Source: Gemmatirosa kalamazoonensis
GTDB lineage: Bacteria; Gemmatimonadota; Gemmatimonadetes; Gemmatimonadales; Gemmatimonadaceae
Assembly: GCF_000522985.1 (NCBI RefSeq)
Contig: NZ_CP007129.1
Coordinates: 992,001 to 1,056,000 of the forward strand
Direction: 5' to 3'
DNA length: 64,000 bases
In this document: positions 9,001 to 16,963 of the stretch, in pieces
How the letters are laid out: each line of letters opens with the position of its first letter
How positions within the stretch are numbered: position 1 is the stretch's first letter
Notes under the pieces: generated by a model
The model's input: the letters and a program-made list of their open reading frames with translations, nothing else
Told to the model about the DNA's origin: nothing
The model's database searches: none
Position numbers and translations under genes: made by a program

Positions 9001-9918
9001 TCAAGCCGCCCCCTCCTCGAGCAGCTTCACCAGCGCGTGCAGCGTCGCGTTCACCGGCGTCGGCACGCCTAACGCCGCGCCACGCGCCGCGACGTGGCCG
9101 TTGAGCGCGTCGATCTCGGTGCGCTTCCCGCGCGCCACGTCCTGCGCCGTCGACGACGTCGCGTCGGGCATGCCGTCGGCGAGGCGCAGCGCAGCATCCA
9201 CCAGGTCGACGTCGGGGAGCCGCACGCCGTCCGCCTGCGCGACCGCGACGAGCTCGGTCACCGCCGCGCGCATCACCGCGCGCGTCCCCTCGTACGCCGT
9301 GATGCGCGCGTAGCGGGCACGGGTCAGCGCCGAGATCGCGTTGTACGCGCAGTTCATCGCCAGCTTCGCCCACAGCTCGCCGATCACGTTGTCCGACACG
9401 CGGCACGGCACGTCGGCGCGCGCGAACAGCGCCGCGAGGTCGCGCGCGCGTGGCGACTCGCCGATCACGAGATCGCCGCGGCCGGTGTGGCGAACGCGTC
9501 CCGGCCCCGTCATCGCGGCGGCGACGTACACGACCACCGGCAGCGCCGCGATCCCCGCAGCGGCGCGCATGCGGTCCACGTTGTCCACGCCGTTCTGCAG
9601 ACTGAGCACGACCGCGCCGTCGCGGAGGTGCCGGGCGAGCGCGCGCGCCGCGTCCTCGGTGTCGCTCGTCTTCACGCACACCAGCACCACGTCGCACGCG
9701 CCGAGCACCGCGACGTCGTCGGTCGCCGCGGCGACGCGCACGCGCTCCGGCACGCCGCCGCGCTCCAGCATCAGCCCCTCGGCGGCGATGACGTCGACGT
9801 GCGCCGGACGGCCGACGAGCACCACGGGCGCGCCCGCGCGCGCGAGCATGCCGCCGTAGTAGCACCCCACCGCGCCGGCGCCGAGCACGCCGACGCGCGG
9901 CCACGGGTCGTCAGGCAT
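9001..9918 (-). CDS. panE: 2-dehydropantoate 2-reductase
   Basis: NADPH-dependent reduction of ketopantoate to pantoate in the pantothenate/CoA pathway, cytosolic. The 305-residue length is normal. The Rossmann motif GAGAVGCYYGG is near residue 13, 'VCVKTSDTE' near 82 and 'SLQNGVDN' near 105. The catalytic Lys lies in 'ELWAKLAMNCAYN', and the C-terminal signature is 'STAQDVARGKRTEIDALNG'. The protein ends with 'LVKLLEEGAA'. No other pantothenate genes are nearby. PanE-like proteins sometimes act on other 2-keto acids, so the substrate is inferred from the motifs. Confidence 0.88.
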   Translation of the reverse strand: MPDDPWPRVGVLGAGAVGCYYGGMLARAGAPVVLVGRPAHVDVIAAEGLMLERGGVPERVRVAAATDDVAVLGACDVVLVCVKTSDTEDAARALARHLRDGAVVLSLQNGVDNVDRMRAAAGIAALPVVVYVAAAMTGPGRVRHTGRGDLVIGESPRARDLAALFARADVPCRVSDNVIGELWAKLAMNCAYNAISALTRARYARITAYEGTRAVMRAAVTELVAVAQADGVRLPDVDLVDAALRLADGMPDATSSTAQDVARGKRTEIDALNGHVAARGAALGVPTPVNATLHALVKLLEEGAA

Positions 9919-9968
9919 AGCACTCGATGTGCGTTCGGGTCTCGGAGATTCTGCTGCGCTGTCTTGTC

Positions 9969-10044
9969 GAACCGCAGAGGACGCAGAGGGCCGCAGAGGA
10001 CTGCAATTGTTGTCCTCTGCGGCCCTCTGCGTCCTCTGCGGTTC
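9969..10044. repeat. Inverted repeat, family F1, copy 3
   Basis: Perfect 32-base arms at 9969-10000 and 10013-10044 with a 12-base loop, the same sequence as copy 1. It lies between panE and the serine hydrolase gene, both on the minus strand. Confidence 0.92.
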
Positions 10045-10073
10045 AATCGTCCATCACCGCGGAGAACACCGAG

Positions 10074-11459
10074 TCACCCGACCGGCGCGATCTGGTACTG
10101 CTCGAGCTTCCCGTCCGGCGTCTCGAACGTCCACACGCGGAGCACGCGGCCCGGGAACGTCGCGCGGTACGAGCGCAGCGTCATGCCGCCGCGCAGCGAC
10201 TGTCCGGTCTGCACGAACGCCGTCGGCGTGCCTAACGGCGCGAGCCCGGCCGCGAAGTCGGCCAGCGCCTGGGCGCTGAAGTACGCGTTCGCGTCCGGCG
10301 TGAACAGCGAGCGGTCGATCGTCCCCTTCTGCAGTCCGGCGAAGATCGCCCGTGCCCGCTCGGCGCGCCCCTGCGTCAGCGCGTCCTCGGTCGTGAACAG
10401 GAGCGACGCCACGCCCTGCGCGATCGTGCCGGCGGCCGACGTCGCGTCCTGGTTCGTGAGCACGACCACCGCCGCGCTGTCGTCGGGGAAGACGATGTTC
10501 TGCGCGACGAACCCCGCGACCTCGCCGCCGTGCGAGATCGCGCGGTGTCCCGCGGTCGTGCCGACGTCGACGCCGAGGCCGTAGCCCGAGCTCACGCCGC
10601 TCGCGAGCAGCACGTCGCGCTCGAGCTCCCGGTACGACTCGGGGCGCAGCAGCCGCTGCTCGATCACCGAGCGGTCCCACGCCGCGAGGTCGCGCGCCGT
10701 CATCGCCAGCTCGCCGGCGCCCCACATCCAGCCCGCGCCCGTCGGGATCGCGGGACGCAGCGGGCCGAGCCCGTACCGGAGATACCCCTGCGGCTCGACC
10801 GCCGACGGGCCGCGCGTGTCGAAGTCCACGGCGGCGATGCCTAACGGATCGAGAAGGCGCGTCTTCACGAACTGCCAGAACGGGACGCCGCTCGCCTTCT
10901 CCACCGCGAGCGCGGCGATCACGAAGTTCGTGTTGCTGTACTGCCACCGCGTCCCCGGCTCGAAGTCGAGCGGGCGCTTCGCCCACCGCGCAAGGATCGC
11001 GTCGGCCGAGACCGGCCGCTGCATCTCCGGCGGCACGTAGTCCTGCGGCCAGAAGTCCTGATAGCCCGACGTGTGCGACAGGAGCTGGCGGATCGTCACG
11101 TCGCGGCCGCGCGTGAGCCCGGGCACCCACCGCTCCACCGGGTCGTCGAGCCGGAGCTTCCCCTCCTCCTGCAGCAGCAGCACGGCGGCGGCCGTGAACT
11201 GCTTGCTGATCGACCCGATCCCGTAGCGCATCGCCGGCGTGGCGGGCGTCCGCGGGTCGAGCCGCGCGAGCCCGTACGCCTGCGCGTACACGATGCTGTC
11301 GTGCCGCACCACGGCGACCGAGGCACTGGGCACGCCCGTCGCCGCGAGCACGCGCGTCGCGATGGAGTCGACGCGCGCCGGGAGCGGGTCCGCGTGCTGC
11401 GCGCCGAGCGCACCCGGCAGCACGACGAGGAGAGCCGTTAGGCGGGAGAGTCTGTGCAT
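10074..11459 (-). CDS. Serine hydrolase, beta-lactamase/penicillin-binding class C family, exported
   Basis: Exported hydrolase of the class C beta-lactamase/esterase superfamily, 461 residues. It opens with a signal peptide ('LTALLVVLPGALGAQ'). The active-site tetrad S-x-x-K is in 'GIGSISKQFTAA', the Y-x-N motif in 'WQYSNTNF', and the third motif is 'SHGGEVAGF' (HGG in place of KTG). A C-terminal domain of about 110 residues is typical of peptidase/esterase members rather than true beta-lactamases. I chose ATG 11459 because the upstream extension is repeat-derived sequence that would bury the signal peptide. The physiological substrate (peptidoglycan peptide, ester or amide) cannot be read from sequence. 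Confidence 0.82.
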   Translation of the reverse strand: MHRLSRLTALLVVLPGALGAQHADPLPARVDSIATRVLAATGVPSASVAVVRHDSIVYAQAYGLARLDPRTPATPAMRYGIGSISKQFTAAAVLLLQEEGKLRLDDPVERWVPGLTRGRDVTIRQLLSHTSGYQDFWPQDYVPPEMQRPVSADAILARWAKRPLDFEPGTRWQYSNTNFVIAALAVEKASGVPFWQFVKTRLLDPLGIAAVDFDTRGPSAVEPQGYLRYGLGPLRPAIPTGAGWMWGAGELAMTARDLAAWDRSVIEQRLLRPESYRELERDVLLASGVSSGYGLGVDVGTTAGHRAISHGGEVAGFVAQNIVFPDDSAAVVVLTNQDATSAAGTIAQGVASLLFTTEDALTQGRAERARAIFAGLQKGTIDRSLFTPDANAYFSAQALADFAAGLAPLGTPTAFVQTGQSLRGGMTLRSYRATFPGRVLRVWTFETPDGKLEQYQIAPVG

Positions 11460-11523
11460 CTGTCCGACAGGATGAACGAGGATGGGCCGTGACGATGGAC
11501 AGGATGCTCGTGCCATTCTTTCA

Positions 11524-11616
11524 GACAGGATGAACAGGAGGGACAGGATGAGAACCAACAACAACGGCAGTGCTCTTGTCGTTGGTTTTCATCCTGTCCC
11601 TCCTGTTCATCCTGTC
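11524..11616. repeat. Inverted repeat, family F2 (GACAGGATGAACAGGA words), copy 1
   Basis: Arms of 28 bases at 11524-11551 and 11589-11616 are perfect reverse complements; extra pairing continues inward through GAACCAAC/GTTGG. A partial, degenerate copy of the same words precedes it at about 11462-11510. The same family recurs at 52498-52584. It lies between the serine hydrolase and cupin genes. Confidence 0.9.
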
Positions 11617-11648
11617 GAAACGAGGAGCAGAAGGTCCCGTCCATCCTG

Positions 11649-12086
11649 TCACCGCGCGGGACGCCGCGCGCTCGGGAAGTCGACGATGTGCTCCCACTCG
11701 CTCGCGTCGGAGCGCGCGACCACGGCCACCACCGGCTCCGTGTCGCTGAGGTTCAGCACCTCGTGCGGCACACCCGGCTCGATGAAGATGAAGTCGCCGG
11801 CCGAGTTCTCCACCGCGTGCTCGAGCGACGGGCCGTACTCGTGCCGCACGCGTCCCTGCAGGATGTAGAGCATCACCTCGAAGTCCACGTGGATGTGCGC
11901 GTACGCCACGCCGCCCGGCGGGATCGTCGCCACGTTCATCGAGAGCCGCGACGCGTTCACGTTCTTCGCCGACAGCCCGGTCTTGTACCGGATGCCGTTC
12001 CACCCGCGCGTCGTCTCGCTCGCGCGCAGCACGGCGATGCCGTGCACGCCCTCGATCGCCGCGGCCAGATCCGTCCGTTCCGTCAT
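11649..12086 (-). CDS. Cupin domain protein
   Basis: Single-domain cupin of 145 residues. Cupin motif 1 appears as 'HIHVDFEVMLYILQGRV' (two His and a Glu as metal ligands), and motif 2 as 'GDFIFIEPGVPHEVLN' with the third His. Such proteins are usually small metal-dependent enzymes or effector-binding modules. It starts at ATG 12086 with no signal peptide, so it is cytosolic. The gene is bounded by the F2 repeat on one side and the Pro-rich T6SS-linked gene on the other; no functional link is evident. Substrate unknown. Confidence 0.85.
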   Translation of the reverse strand: MTERTDLAAAIEGVHGIAVLRASETTRGWNGIRYKTGLSAKNVNASRLSMNVATIPPGGVAYAHIHVDFEVMLYILQGRVRHEYGPSLEHAVENSAGDFIFIEPGVPHEVLNLSDTEPVVAVVARSDASEWEHIVDFPSARRPAR

Positions 12087-12112
12087 GATCGTCGCTCCCG
12101 CTGTGGACCGGC

Positions 12113-13987
12113 CTACGGCTTCGGGGCCGGTGCGCTCGGCACCGTCGGCGCGGCGGGCGCCTTCGGCGCCGGCACGTTGGGCACGCCGCCCGGGAGCTCG
12201 CCCTTCGTCGCCTCCGGCGGCTTCGGGCGCAGCACGAAGTAGAGCACCACCGCCAGCGTCGCGAGCAGCACGAGGTTGAGCAGGATGATGAGCGCCAGCG
12301 GCACCGAGCGCTTCGGCGGCGGCGGCGCGGGGCGCGCCGGCGCCGAGGCCTTCGGCGGCGGGGGCGGCGGCGTCATCGACTGCCGGATCATCTGCGTGTA
12401 CGGGCTCGACCCCGCCCCGCCGCCCGGCGCGTGCGCCGGCGTCGGGCCCGCGCCGAACGACGGCGGCGGCAGCGGCGGCAGCGGCGGCAGGTCCGCGAAC
12501 CCGCCGCCCGCCGGCGCCCCGCCGCCGAACGGCGGGAATCCACCGTTCGGCGTGCTCGGCACGTTGGGCACCTGTGGCGGCGCGGCGCCCGGCGGCGGGA
12601 ACGGCGACGCGAACGGCGACGGCCCGGAGCTGCCCGGCCCGACCGACGGCGGCGCGCTCTGGAACGGGTTCATCGGCGCGCCCGACGCGTCGAAGCCCAC
12701 CGGCACCTGTGGCGGGGGTGGCGGCGCCGCGGTCAACGGAGGCAGCGGCGGGAGCGGGGGCAGCGACGACGGCGCCGGCATGGCGGACCCGGGCGGCGTC
12801 GACGGCATCGCGCTCGGCGCAGCGGCCAGGTCGAACGGGTTCGGCGGCGTCGCCGGCTCCGGCGGCGGCACGAACGGCGACGACGGCGCCGGTCCCGCGG
12901 GCGTCGACAGCGCCCCGAACACCTTCGTGAACTCGCCCGGCACGAGCGTCGGCGGCCCCGACGCGGGCGGCCCCGACGCGGGCGGCGCCGACGCCGGCGC
13001 CGGAGGCGGGGGTGGCGCCGGTGCGGGTGCCGATGGCGTCTCCGTCGGCATCGACGCCGCGCCGAACAGCCGCGTGAACTCCCCCGGCGTCTTCGCCGGC
13101 GGCGGTGCCGCGGGCGACGCCGGGCGTGGCGGCGCGGGCATCGGCGACGCATCGGCGACCGACAGCTCCGCGGTCGTCGTGATCGACGGCGGCGGCGCGG
13201 CGGGCGGCGGCGGCGCGAGCGGCGCGGCGGCCGCGGGCGCCGCGGAGGTCCCCTGCTGGAACATGCGCGTGAACTCGCCTGGCTCGCGCGCCGGCGCGGC
13301 CGGCGCGGCGGGCGCCGGCGCCCCGGGCGCGGCCGTCGGAGCGTTAGGCGCCGCGGCGCTGGGCGGTGCGTTAGGCGCGGCGTTAGGCGCGGCGTTAGGC
13401 GCGGCGTTAGGCGCGGCGTTAGGCGTTGCGTTAGGCGCCGCCTCCGGCTCGGCGTCGGGCACCATGCGCGCTTCCGAGCGGAACTTCCCGGCGGTCACGA
13501 TGAGCCGCGTCGGCTCGTTCGGCCCCGCCACCTCGCCCATCCCGCCGACGTCGAACGCCACCGTCGACGTGTGGGCTGCCCCGGGCGCGCCCGCCGCGCG
13601 TGGCGCGGGCGGCGTGGGCGGCGCGGGTGCCGGCGGAGGCGGCGGTGCCGGTCGCTCGGGCGCGGGCGGCGGCGCCGCAGCGGCCGCCTCGGCGCCTCGC
13701 GCCGCGAGCCACTTCGGGAACGACGTCATCCCCGGCAGGAAGTCGGTCACCACCGCGTACCCCGCGGGGAGGATCGCCGTCTCCAGGATCCGCGTCTGGT
13801 CCGGCTGCGACAGCCGGGCCATCTGCGCGCGCAGCCGCTCCACGTCGTCCGGGCCGGCGTCGTCCAGCAGGTGGACCATCACCACCCGGCCGGTCGTGGT
13901 CTCCTGCGCGTTGTGGGTGCGCACCCCGTCGTCCACGGCGACGCACTTGAGGAGGCGGTACCGCGAGTGGAAGTCGTCGCTGGTCAT
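12113..13987 (-). CDS. Pro/Ala-rich 'PGEFTRMF' repeat membrane protein, T6SS-linked
   Basis: Protein of 624 residues in three parts. Residues 1-130 resemble the N-lobe of a kinase-like domain ('YRLLKCVAVDDGVRTHNAQE', 'VVMVHLLDDAG', 'YAVVTDFLPGMTSFPKWL') but lack catalytic residues. Residues 130-550 are low-complexity Pro/Ala/Gly and contain three copies of a short motif: PGEFTRMF, PGEFTRLF and PGEFTKVF. A single TM helix ('LALIILLNLVLLATLAVVLYFVL' in part) lies near residue 570. It is transcribed divergently from tssK. The regular GEFT(R/K) spacing suggests docking sites, possibly phosphorylated by the kinase at 22-24 kb; that is inference. Starting at ATG 13987 retains the ordered N-terminal domain. 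Confidence 0.7.
   Translation of the reverse strand: MTSDDFHSRYRLLKCVAVDDGVRTHNAQETTTGRVVMVHLLDDAGPDDVERLRAQMARLSQPDQTRILETAILPAGYAVVTDFLPGMTSFPKWLAARGAEAAAAAPPPAPERPAPPPPPAPAPPTPPAPRAAGAPGAAHTSTVAFDVGGMGEVAGPNEPTRLIVTAGKFRSEARMVPDAEPEAAPNATPNAAPNAAPNAAPNAAPNAPPSAAAPNAPTAAPGAPAPAAPAAPAREPGEFTRMFQQGTSAAPAAAAPLAPPPPAAPPPSITTTAELSVADASPMPAPPRPASPAAPPPAKTPGEFTRLFGAASMPTETPSAPAPAPPPPPAPASAPPASGPPASGPPTLVPGEFTKVFGALSTPAGPAPSSPFVPPPEPATPPNPFDLAAAPSAMPSTPPGSAMPAPSSLPPLPPLPPLTAAPPPPPQVPVGFDASGAPMNPFQSAPPSVGPGSSGPSPFASPFPPPGAAPPQVPNVPSTPNGGFPPFGGGAPAGGGFADLPPLPPLPPPSFGAGPTPAHAPGGGAGSSPYTQMIRQSMTPPPPPPKASAPARPAPPPPKRSVPLALIILLNLVLLATLAVVLYFVLRPKPPEATKGELPGGVPNVPAPKAPAAPTVPSAPAPKP
13343..13436. repeat. 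Tandem cluster of seven GTTAGGC words (12-bp unit)
   Basis: Starts at 13343, 13370, 13382, 13394, 13406, 13418 and 13430. The last six are spaced exactly 12 bases. On the minus strand they encode repeated Ala-Pro-Asn-Ala in the low-complexity part of the PGEFTRMF protein. Confidence 0.95.
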
Positions 13988-14122
13988 CGGCGGGCGGCGG
14001 GGTCGGCGCGTCGCCCGCTCGCGAGTCAGGTTGCGCAGGCGGCGGCGACGGACGTCTATTGTTCACCGCGTGTCGTGCGGACGCAATCGCGCCCCACCCG
14101 CCCCGGCTCCGCTCCCTCTCGC

Positions 14123-15544
14123 ATGCGCTCACCGTCGCGCCCTCCCACCCGGGTCGTCTGGGAGGAGGGGATGTTCCTCGCGCCGCAGCACTTCCAGGCC
14201 CAGCGCCGCCATTTCGAGGAAGGGCTCGCCCTCGCCCTCGACACGCTGTTCGCGTTCGCGCACGGCGTGAGCGCCGCCGCGCTCGATGCCGACGCCCTCG
14301 CGAACGGCACCCTCGCGCTGGACCACGCGCGTGGCGTCCTCCCCGACGGCACCCCGTTCCTCATCCCCGAGGCGGACCCCGCGCCGCCTCCCGAGCCGCT
14401 CGCCGAACGCTTCTCGCCGACGCGCGACGCGCACGTCGTCCATCTCGCGATCCCGGCGTGGCGCGGCGACGGCGCGAACGTCACCGACCCGTCGGCCGGG
14501 CCGGACTTCGACGCCCCGCCGAACGGCCACGACGCGCGCTACGTCGCCGTCGCCGCGCCGGTGCGCGACGAGACGACCGGGCTCGACTCCGCCCCCGTGC
14601 GCTTCGCCGCGAAGAACCTCCGCCTGCTGCTCGACGAGGAGCTCGCCCCCGACGACGTCTCGCTCCCGCTCGCGCGCGTGCGCCGCGACGGCGCCGGCCG
14701 CTTCGTGCTCGACCCCGACTTCGTGCCGCCGTGTCTCCAGATCGGCGCCAGCGAGCGGCTCCTCGGGCTCCTGCGCGGCGTCGTCGGCATGCTCGAGGCG
14801 AAGGGCGCCACGCTCGCCGCGACGCTCGCCGCGACGACCGCGACGGCCGCCCCCGCGCCTAACGCCACCGGGGGCCCCGCGGCGTACGTCGGCAACGAGA
14901 TCGCGACGCGGTGGCTGCTGCACGCCGTGCGGTCGGCGGAGGCGCCGCTGCGGCACCTCCTCGCCACGCGGCGCGCGCACCCCGAGCAGCTCTGGTTCGA
15001 GCTGTCCCGCCTCGCCGGCGCGCTGTGCACGTTCTCGCTCACCACCGAGCCGCGCGACCTGCCGCTCTACACGCACGACGACCTCGGCGCCTGCTTCGGC
15101 GCGCTCGAGCGCCACCTGCGCGAGCACCTCGACGTCGTCGTCGCGGCGCGCGCCGTCGTCGTGCCGCTCACGCGTCGCACCGACGTGCTGTACGTCGGCA
15201 CCATCTCCGACCCGCGCTGCTACGAGCCCGGCGCGCGCTGGTTCCTCGGCGTCCGCTCGTCGGTCGGCGCGGCGGAGACGATCGCGCGCGTGCCGCAGCT
15301 CACGAAGGTGTGCGCGAGCAAGTTCGTCCTCGAGCTCGTGCGCCGCGCGTTCCCCGGCCTCACCGTCGACCACGTCCCCGCGCCTCCGCCGGGCCTCGCC
15401 CCGCGCGGTGAGCTCGCGTACTTCGAGATCACCCTCGGCGGCCCCTGCGCGCAGGGCCTGCGCGACTCGCACGAGATGGGCGTCTACGTCCCGGCCGGGC
15501 TGCCCGACGCGGTGCTCGAGGTCGCGGTCCTGACGCCGAACTGA
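14123..15544 (+). CDS. tssK: Type VI secretion system baseplate subunit TssK
   Basis: TssK connects the T6SS baseplate to the TssJLM membrane complex. The 473-residue product begins with the family hallmark 'VVWEEGMFLAPQHFQAQ' within 30 residues of the start. It has the conserved middle ('LAPDDVSLPLARVRRDGAG', 'PPCLQIGASERL') and the C-terminal receptor-binding domain ('YEPGARWFLGVRSSVG', 'YFEIT'). ATG 14123 is the closest in-frame start before the hallmark. tssL and tssM follow on the same strand after a 600-bp interruption holding an S23 gene on the opposite strand. tssB, tssC, hcp, vgrG and tssEFG are not in the window. Confidence 0.92.
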   Translation: MRSPSRPPTRVVWEEGMFLAPQHFQAQRRHFEEGLALALDTLFAFAHGVSAAALDADALANGTLALDHARGVLPDGTPFLIPEADPAPPPEPLAERFSPTRDAHVVHLAIPAWRGDGANVTDPSAGPDFDAPPNGHDARYVAVAAPVRDETTGLDSAPVRFAAKNLRLLLDEELAPDDVSLPLARVRRDGAGRFVLDPDFVPPCLQIGASERLLGLLRGVVGMLEAKGATLAATLAATTATAAPAPNATGGPAAYVGNEIATRWLLHAVRSAEAPLRHLLATRRAHPEQLWFELSRLAGALCTFSLTTEPRDLPLYTHDDLGACFGALERHLREHLDVVVAARAVVVPLTRRTDVLYVGTISDPRCYEPGARWFLGVRSSVGAAETIARVPQLTKVCASKFVLELVRRAFPGLTVDHVPAPPPGLAPRGELAYFEITLGGPCAQGLRDSHEMGVYVPAGLPDAVLEVAVLTPN

Positions 15545-15545
15545 C

Positions 15546-15580
15546 AGGGCAGGAGGGCAGGAGGGCAGGAGGGCAGGAGC
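15546..15580. repeat. Tandem repeat, family F3 (AGGGCAGG), left copy
   Basis: Four tandem copies of the 8-base word AGGGCAGG plus AGC, starting two bases after the tssK stop and running directly into the stop codon of the S23 gene on the other strand. The sequence complements the right arm of the F3 element at 16056-16090. Confidence 0.92.
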
Positions 15581-15942
15581 TATTCGCGCAGCTTGACGAG
15601 CATCGCGCCGAGCATCCGGCGAATCTGGTCGGCGCAGTCGCGGGCGTCGGCGAGTTGGGGCGGCTGAGCGTAGCGCAGCATCTCGCACGCGTCGACGAGC
15701 GTCTCGACCTCGGCCAGCGACCCGCGCGCCATCGACAGGTGATTCAGGTACTCGGCGCGGTGGATGCGCGAGTGTCCCTCCGCGATGTTCGACGGCACCG
15801 ACACCGCCGCCCGCCGCAGCTGCGCCGCCACCCCGAACCGCTCCTCGCCCGGCAGCCGCCGCGCGACGTCGTACGAGTGCTTCAGCAACTCCATCGCGCG
15901 CTGCCACACGACGAGCTCGCGGTGGTGCGTCAGTCTGCTCAT
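15580..15942 (-). CDS. Four-helix bundle protein (S23/IVP family)
   Basis: Protein of 120 residues of the family first known from ORFs in 23S rRNA intervening sequences (related to DGR accessory protein Avd). Diagnostic motifs are 'HHRELVVWQRAMELLKHSY' near the start, 'FGVAAQLRRAAVSVPSNIAEG' in the middle (quoted in part), and 'EYLNHLSMARGSLAEVETLV' before a final helix. It is predicted to form a homopentameric nucleic-acid-binding helical bundle. It starts at ATG 15942 and ends at TAG 15580, which abuts the F3 repeat. It lies antisense between tssK and tssL and seems unrelated to secretion. No reverse transcriptase or rRNA sequence is nearby. Confidence 0.9.
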   Translation of the reverse strand: MSRLTHHRELVVWQRAMELLKHSYDVARRLPGEERFGVAAQLRRAAVSVPSNIAEGHSRIHRAEYLNHLSMARGSLAEVETLVDACEMLRYAQPPQLADARDCADQIRRMLGAMLVKLRE

Positions 15943-16010
15943 TCATGCTCCCGTGGGTGACGCCGTACCCTGGCGCCCCACCGTCACGCGACCGTCACGC
16001 CCGAGGAGCG

Positions 16011-16090
16011 AGGGCAGAAGGGCAGGAGCGCAGGAGCGCAGAAGATCTTCGGATTCTCCCGCCCTCCCACCCTCCTGCCCTCCTGCCCTC
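16011..16090. repeat. Inverted repeat, family F3, right copy
   Basis: Purine arm 16011-16044 (variants of AGGGCAGGAG and GCGCAGGAG) and pyrimidine arm 16056-16090 (CCTGCCCTCCTGCCCTC) form an imperfect hairpin. It lies upstream of the S23 start and before tssL. Confidence 0.85.
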
Positions 16091-16144
16091 TCTGTTCGCT
16101 CTGTCCCGTTCCCTGCGCCCGCACTACCTTGGGCGCCTGCTCAG

Positions 16145-16933
16145 ATGTTCTCCGTCGTCCCCGCCGTGGCTTCACCGATGACGAGTTCCGTCCCTCCCGC
16201 CGTTCCCGCCCCGGTCCTCCCTGCCGTCGGCACCGGGCGCCTCGCGCTCGCGCTCCAGGAAGCGCTCACCGCCGTCGCGCGCCTCCGCGCCGACCGCCAG
16301 CCCGTCACTGACGCTGCCGGCTTTCGCGCCCACATGCTCCACCTCCTCGGCCGCGCCGAGGCGGAGGCGCGGAGCGCGGGCTACGAGGCGGCCGACGTGC
16401 GCATGGCCGTCTTCGCCGTCGTCGCCCTGCTCGACGAGTCGGCGCTGAACGCCCGCCAGCCCGCGCTCGCCGACTGGGCGCGCCGCCCGCTGCAGGAGGA
16501 GCTGTTCGGCGTCCACATGGCCGGCGAGTGGATCTTCCAGAACGTCGAGCAGCTGCTCGCCCGCCCCGACACGCCGGCCCTCGCCGACCTGCTCGAGATC
16601 CACCAGCTCGTCTTCCTCCTCGGCTTCAAGGGCCGCTACGGCGCCGCCGACCCCGCCGCGCTCCACGCGTACACGTCGCGCGTCGCCGACCGCGTGGGAC
16701 GGCTGCGCGGCGTCCCCGGCGACCTCGCGCCGTCGTGGCGCCCCGGCGCCGATGCGGTCCTCGGCCGCGATCGCTGGATCCGACCGCTCGCCCTCGGCGT
16801 CGCCGCGAGCCTGCTGCTCGCCGTCGCGCTGTGGGGCGTCGGTGCCGTGTCGCTGCGCGGCGACACCGCGGAGCTCCGATCGTTGGGCGGCCCCATCTCC
16901 GCCACCGCCCCCGCCAGCGCGCCCACTCGTTAG
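16145..16933 (+). CDS. tssL: Type VI secretion system protein TssL (DotU/IcmH family), short form
   Basis: Inner-membrane component of the TssJLM complex. The 262-residue product has the cytoplasmic DotU domain with 'ALLDESALNARQPALADWAR', 'RPLQEELFGVHMAGEWIFQNVEQL' (quoted piecewise) and 'EIHQLVFLLGFKGRYG'. One TM helix follows near residues 218-240 and a short periplasmic tail; there is no OmpA-type peptidoglycan-binding extension. ATG 16145 was chosen; ATG 16178 is equally possible because neither has a clear ribosome site. The stop TAG lies inside GTTAGGC, 30 bases before tssM, so the two genes are co-transcribed. Confidence 0.88.
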   Translation: MFSVVPAVASPMTSSVPPAVPAPVLPAVGTGRLALALQEALTAVARLRADRQPVTDAAGFRAHMLHLLGRAEAEARSAGYEAADVRMAVFAVVALLDESALNARQPALADWARRPLQEELFGVHMAGEWIFQNVEQLLARPDTPALADLLEIHQLVFLLGFKGRYGAADPAALHAYTSRVADRVGRLRGVPGDLAPSWRPGADAVLGRDRWIRPLALGVAASLLLAVALWGVGAVSLRGDTAELRSLGGPISATAPASAPTR

Positions 16934-16963
16934 GCACCCTCCCGAGTCCCGGCAGCAGTCCCA

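Larger units (their letters stand above)
15546..16090. mobile_element. Candidate repeat-bounded S23 cassette inserted between tssK and tssL
   Basis: The four-helix-bundle gene is bounded by F3 repeats: the AGGGCAGG tandem at 15546-15580 and an F3 hairpin at 16011-16090 whose right arm is its reverse complement. The whole block can therefore fold as a long stem with the ORF in the loop. tssK and tssL are normally adjacent and co-oriented, so the block looks like an insertion. There is no transposase and no clear target-site duplication. Mobility is inference. Confidence 0.45.

Noticed and set aside
13343-13436. Iterons or operator cluster
   Set aside because: The 12-bp periodicity lies within a coding low-complexity region far from any replication gene; it is better described as local expansion of the GTTAGGC word.
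12276-14270. Long Gly/Ala-rich plus-strand open frame antisense to the PGEFTRMF gene
   Set aside because: It mirrors the Pro/Ala-rich minus-strand gene; composition is fully explained by the reverse complement of GC-rich repeats, and the tssK start lies inside the longest such frame.
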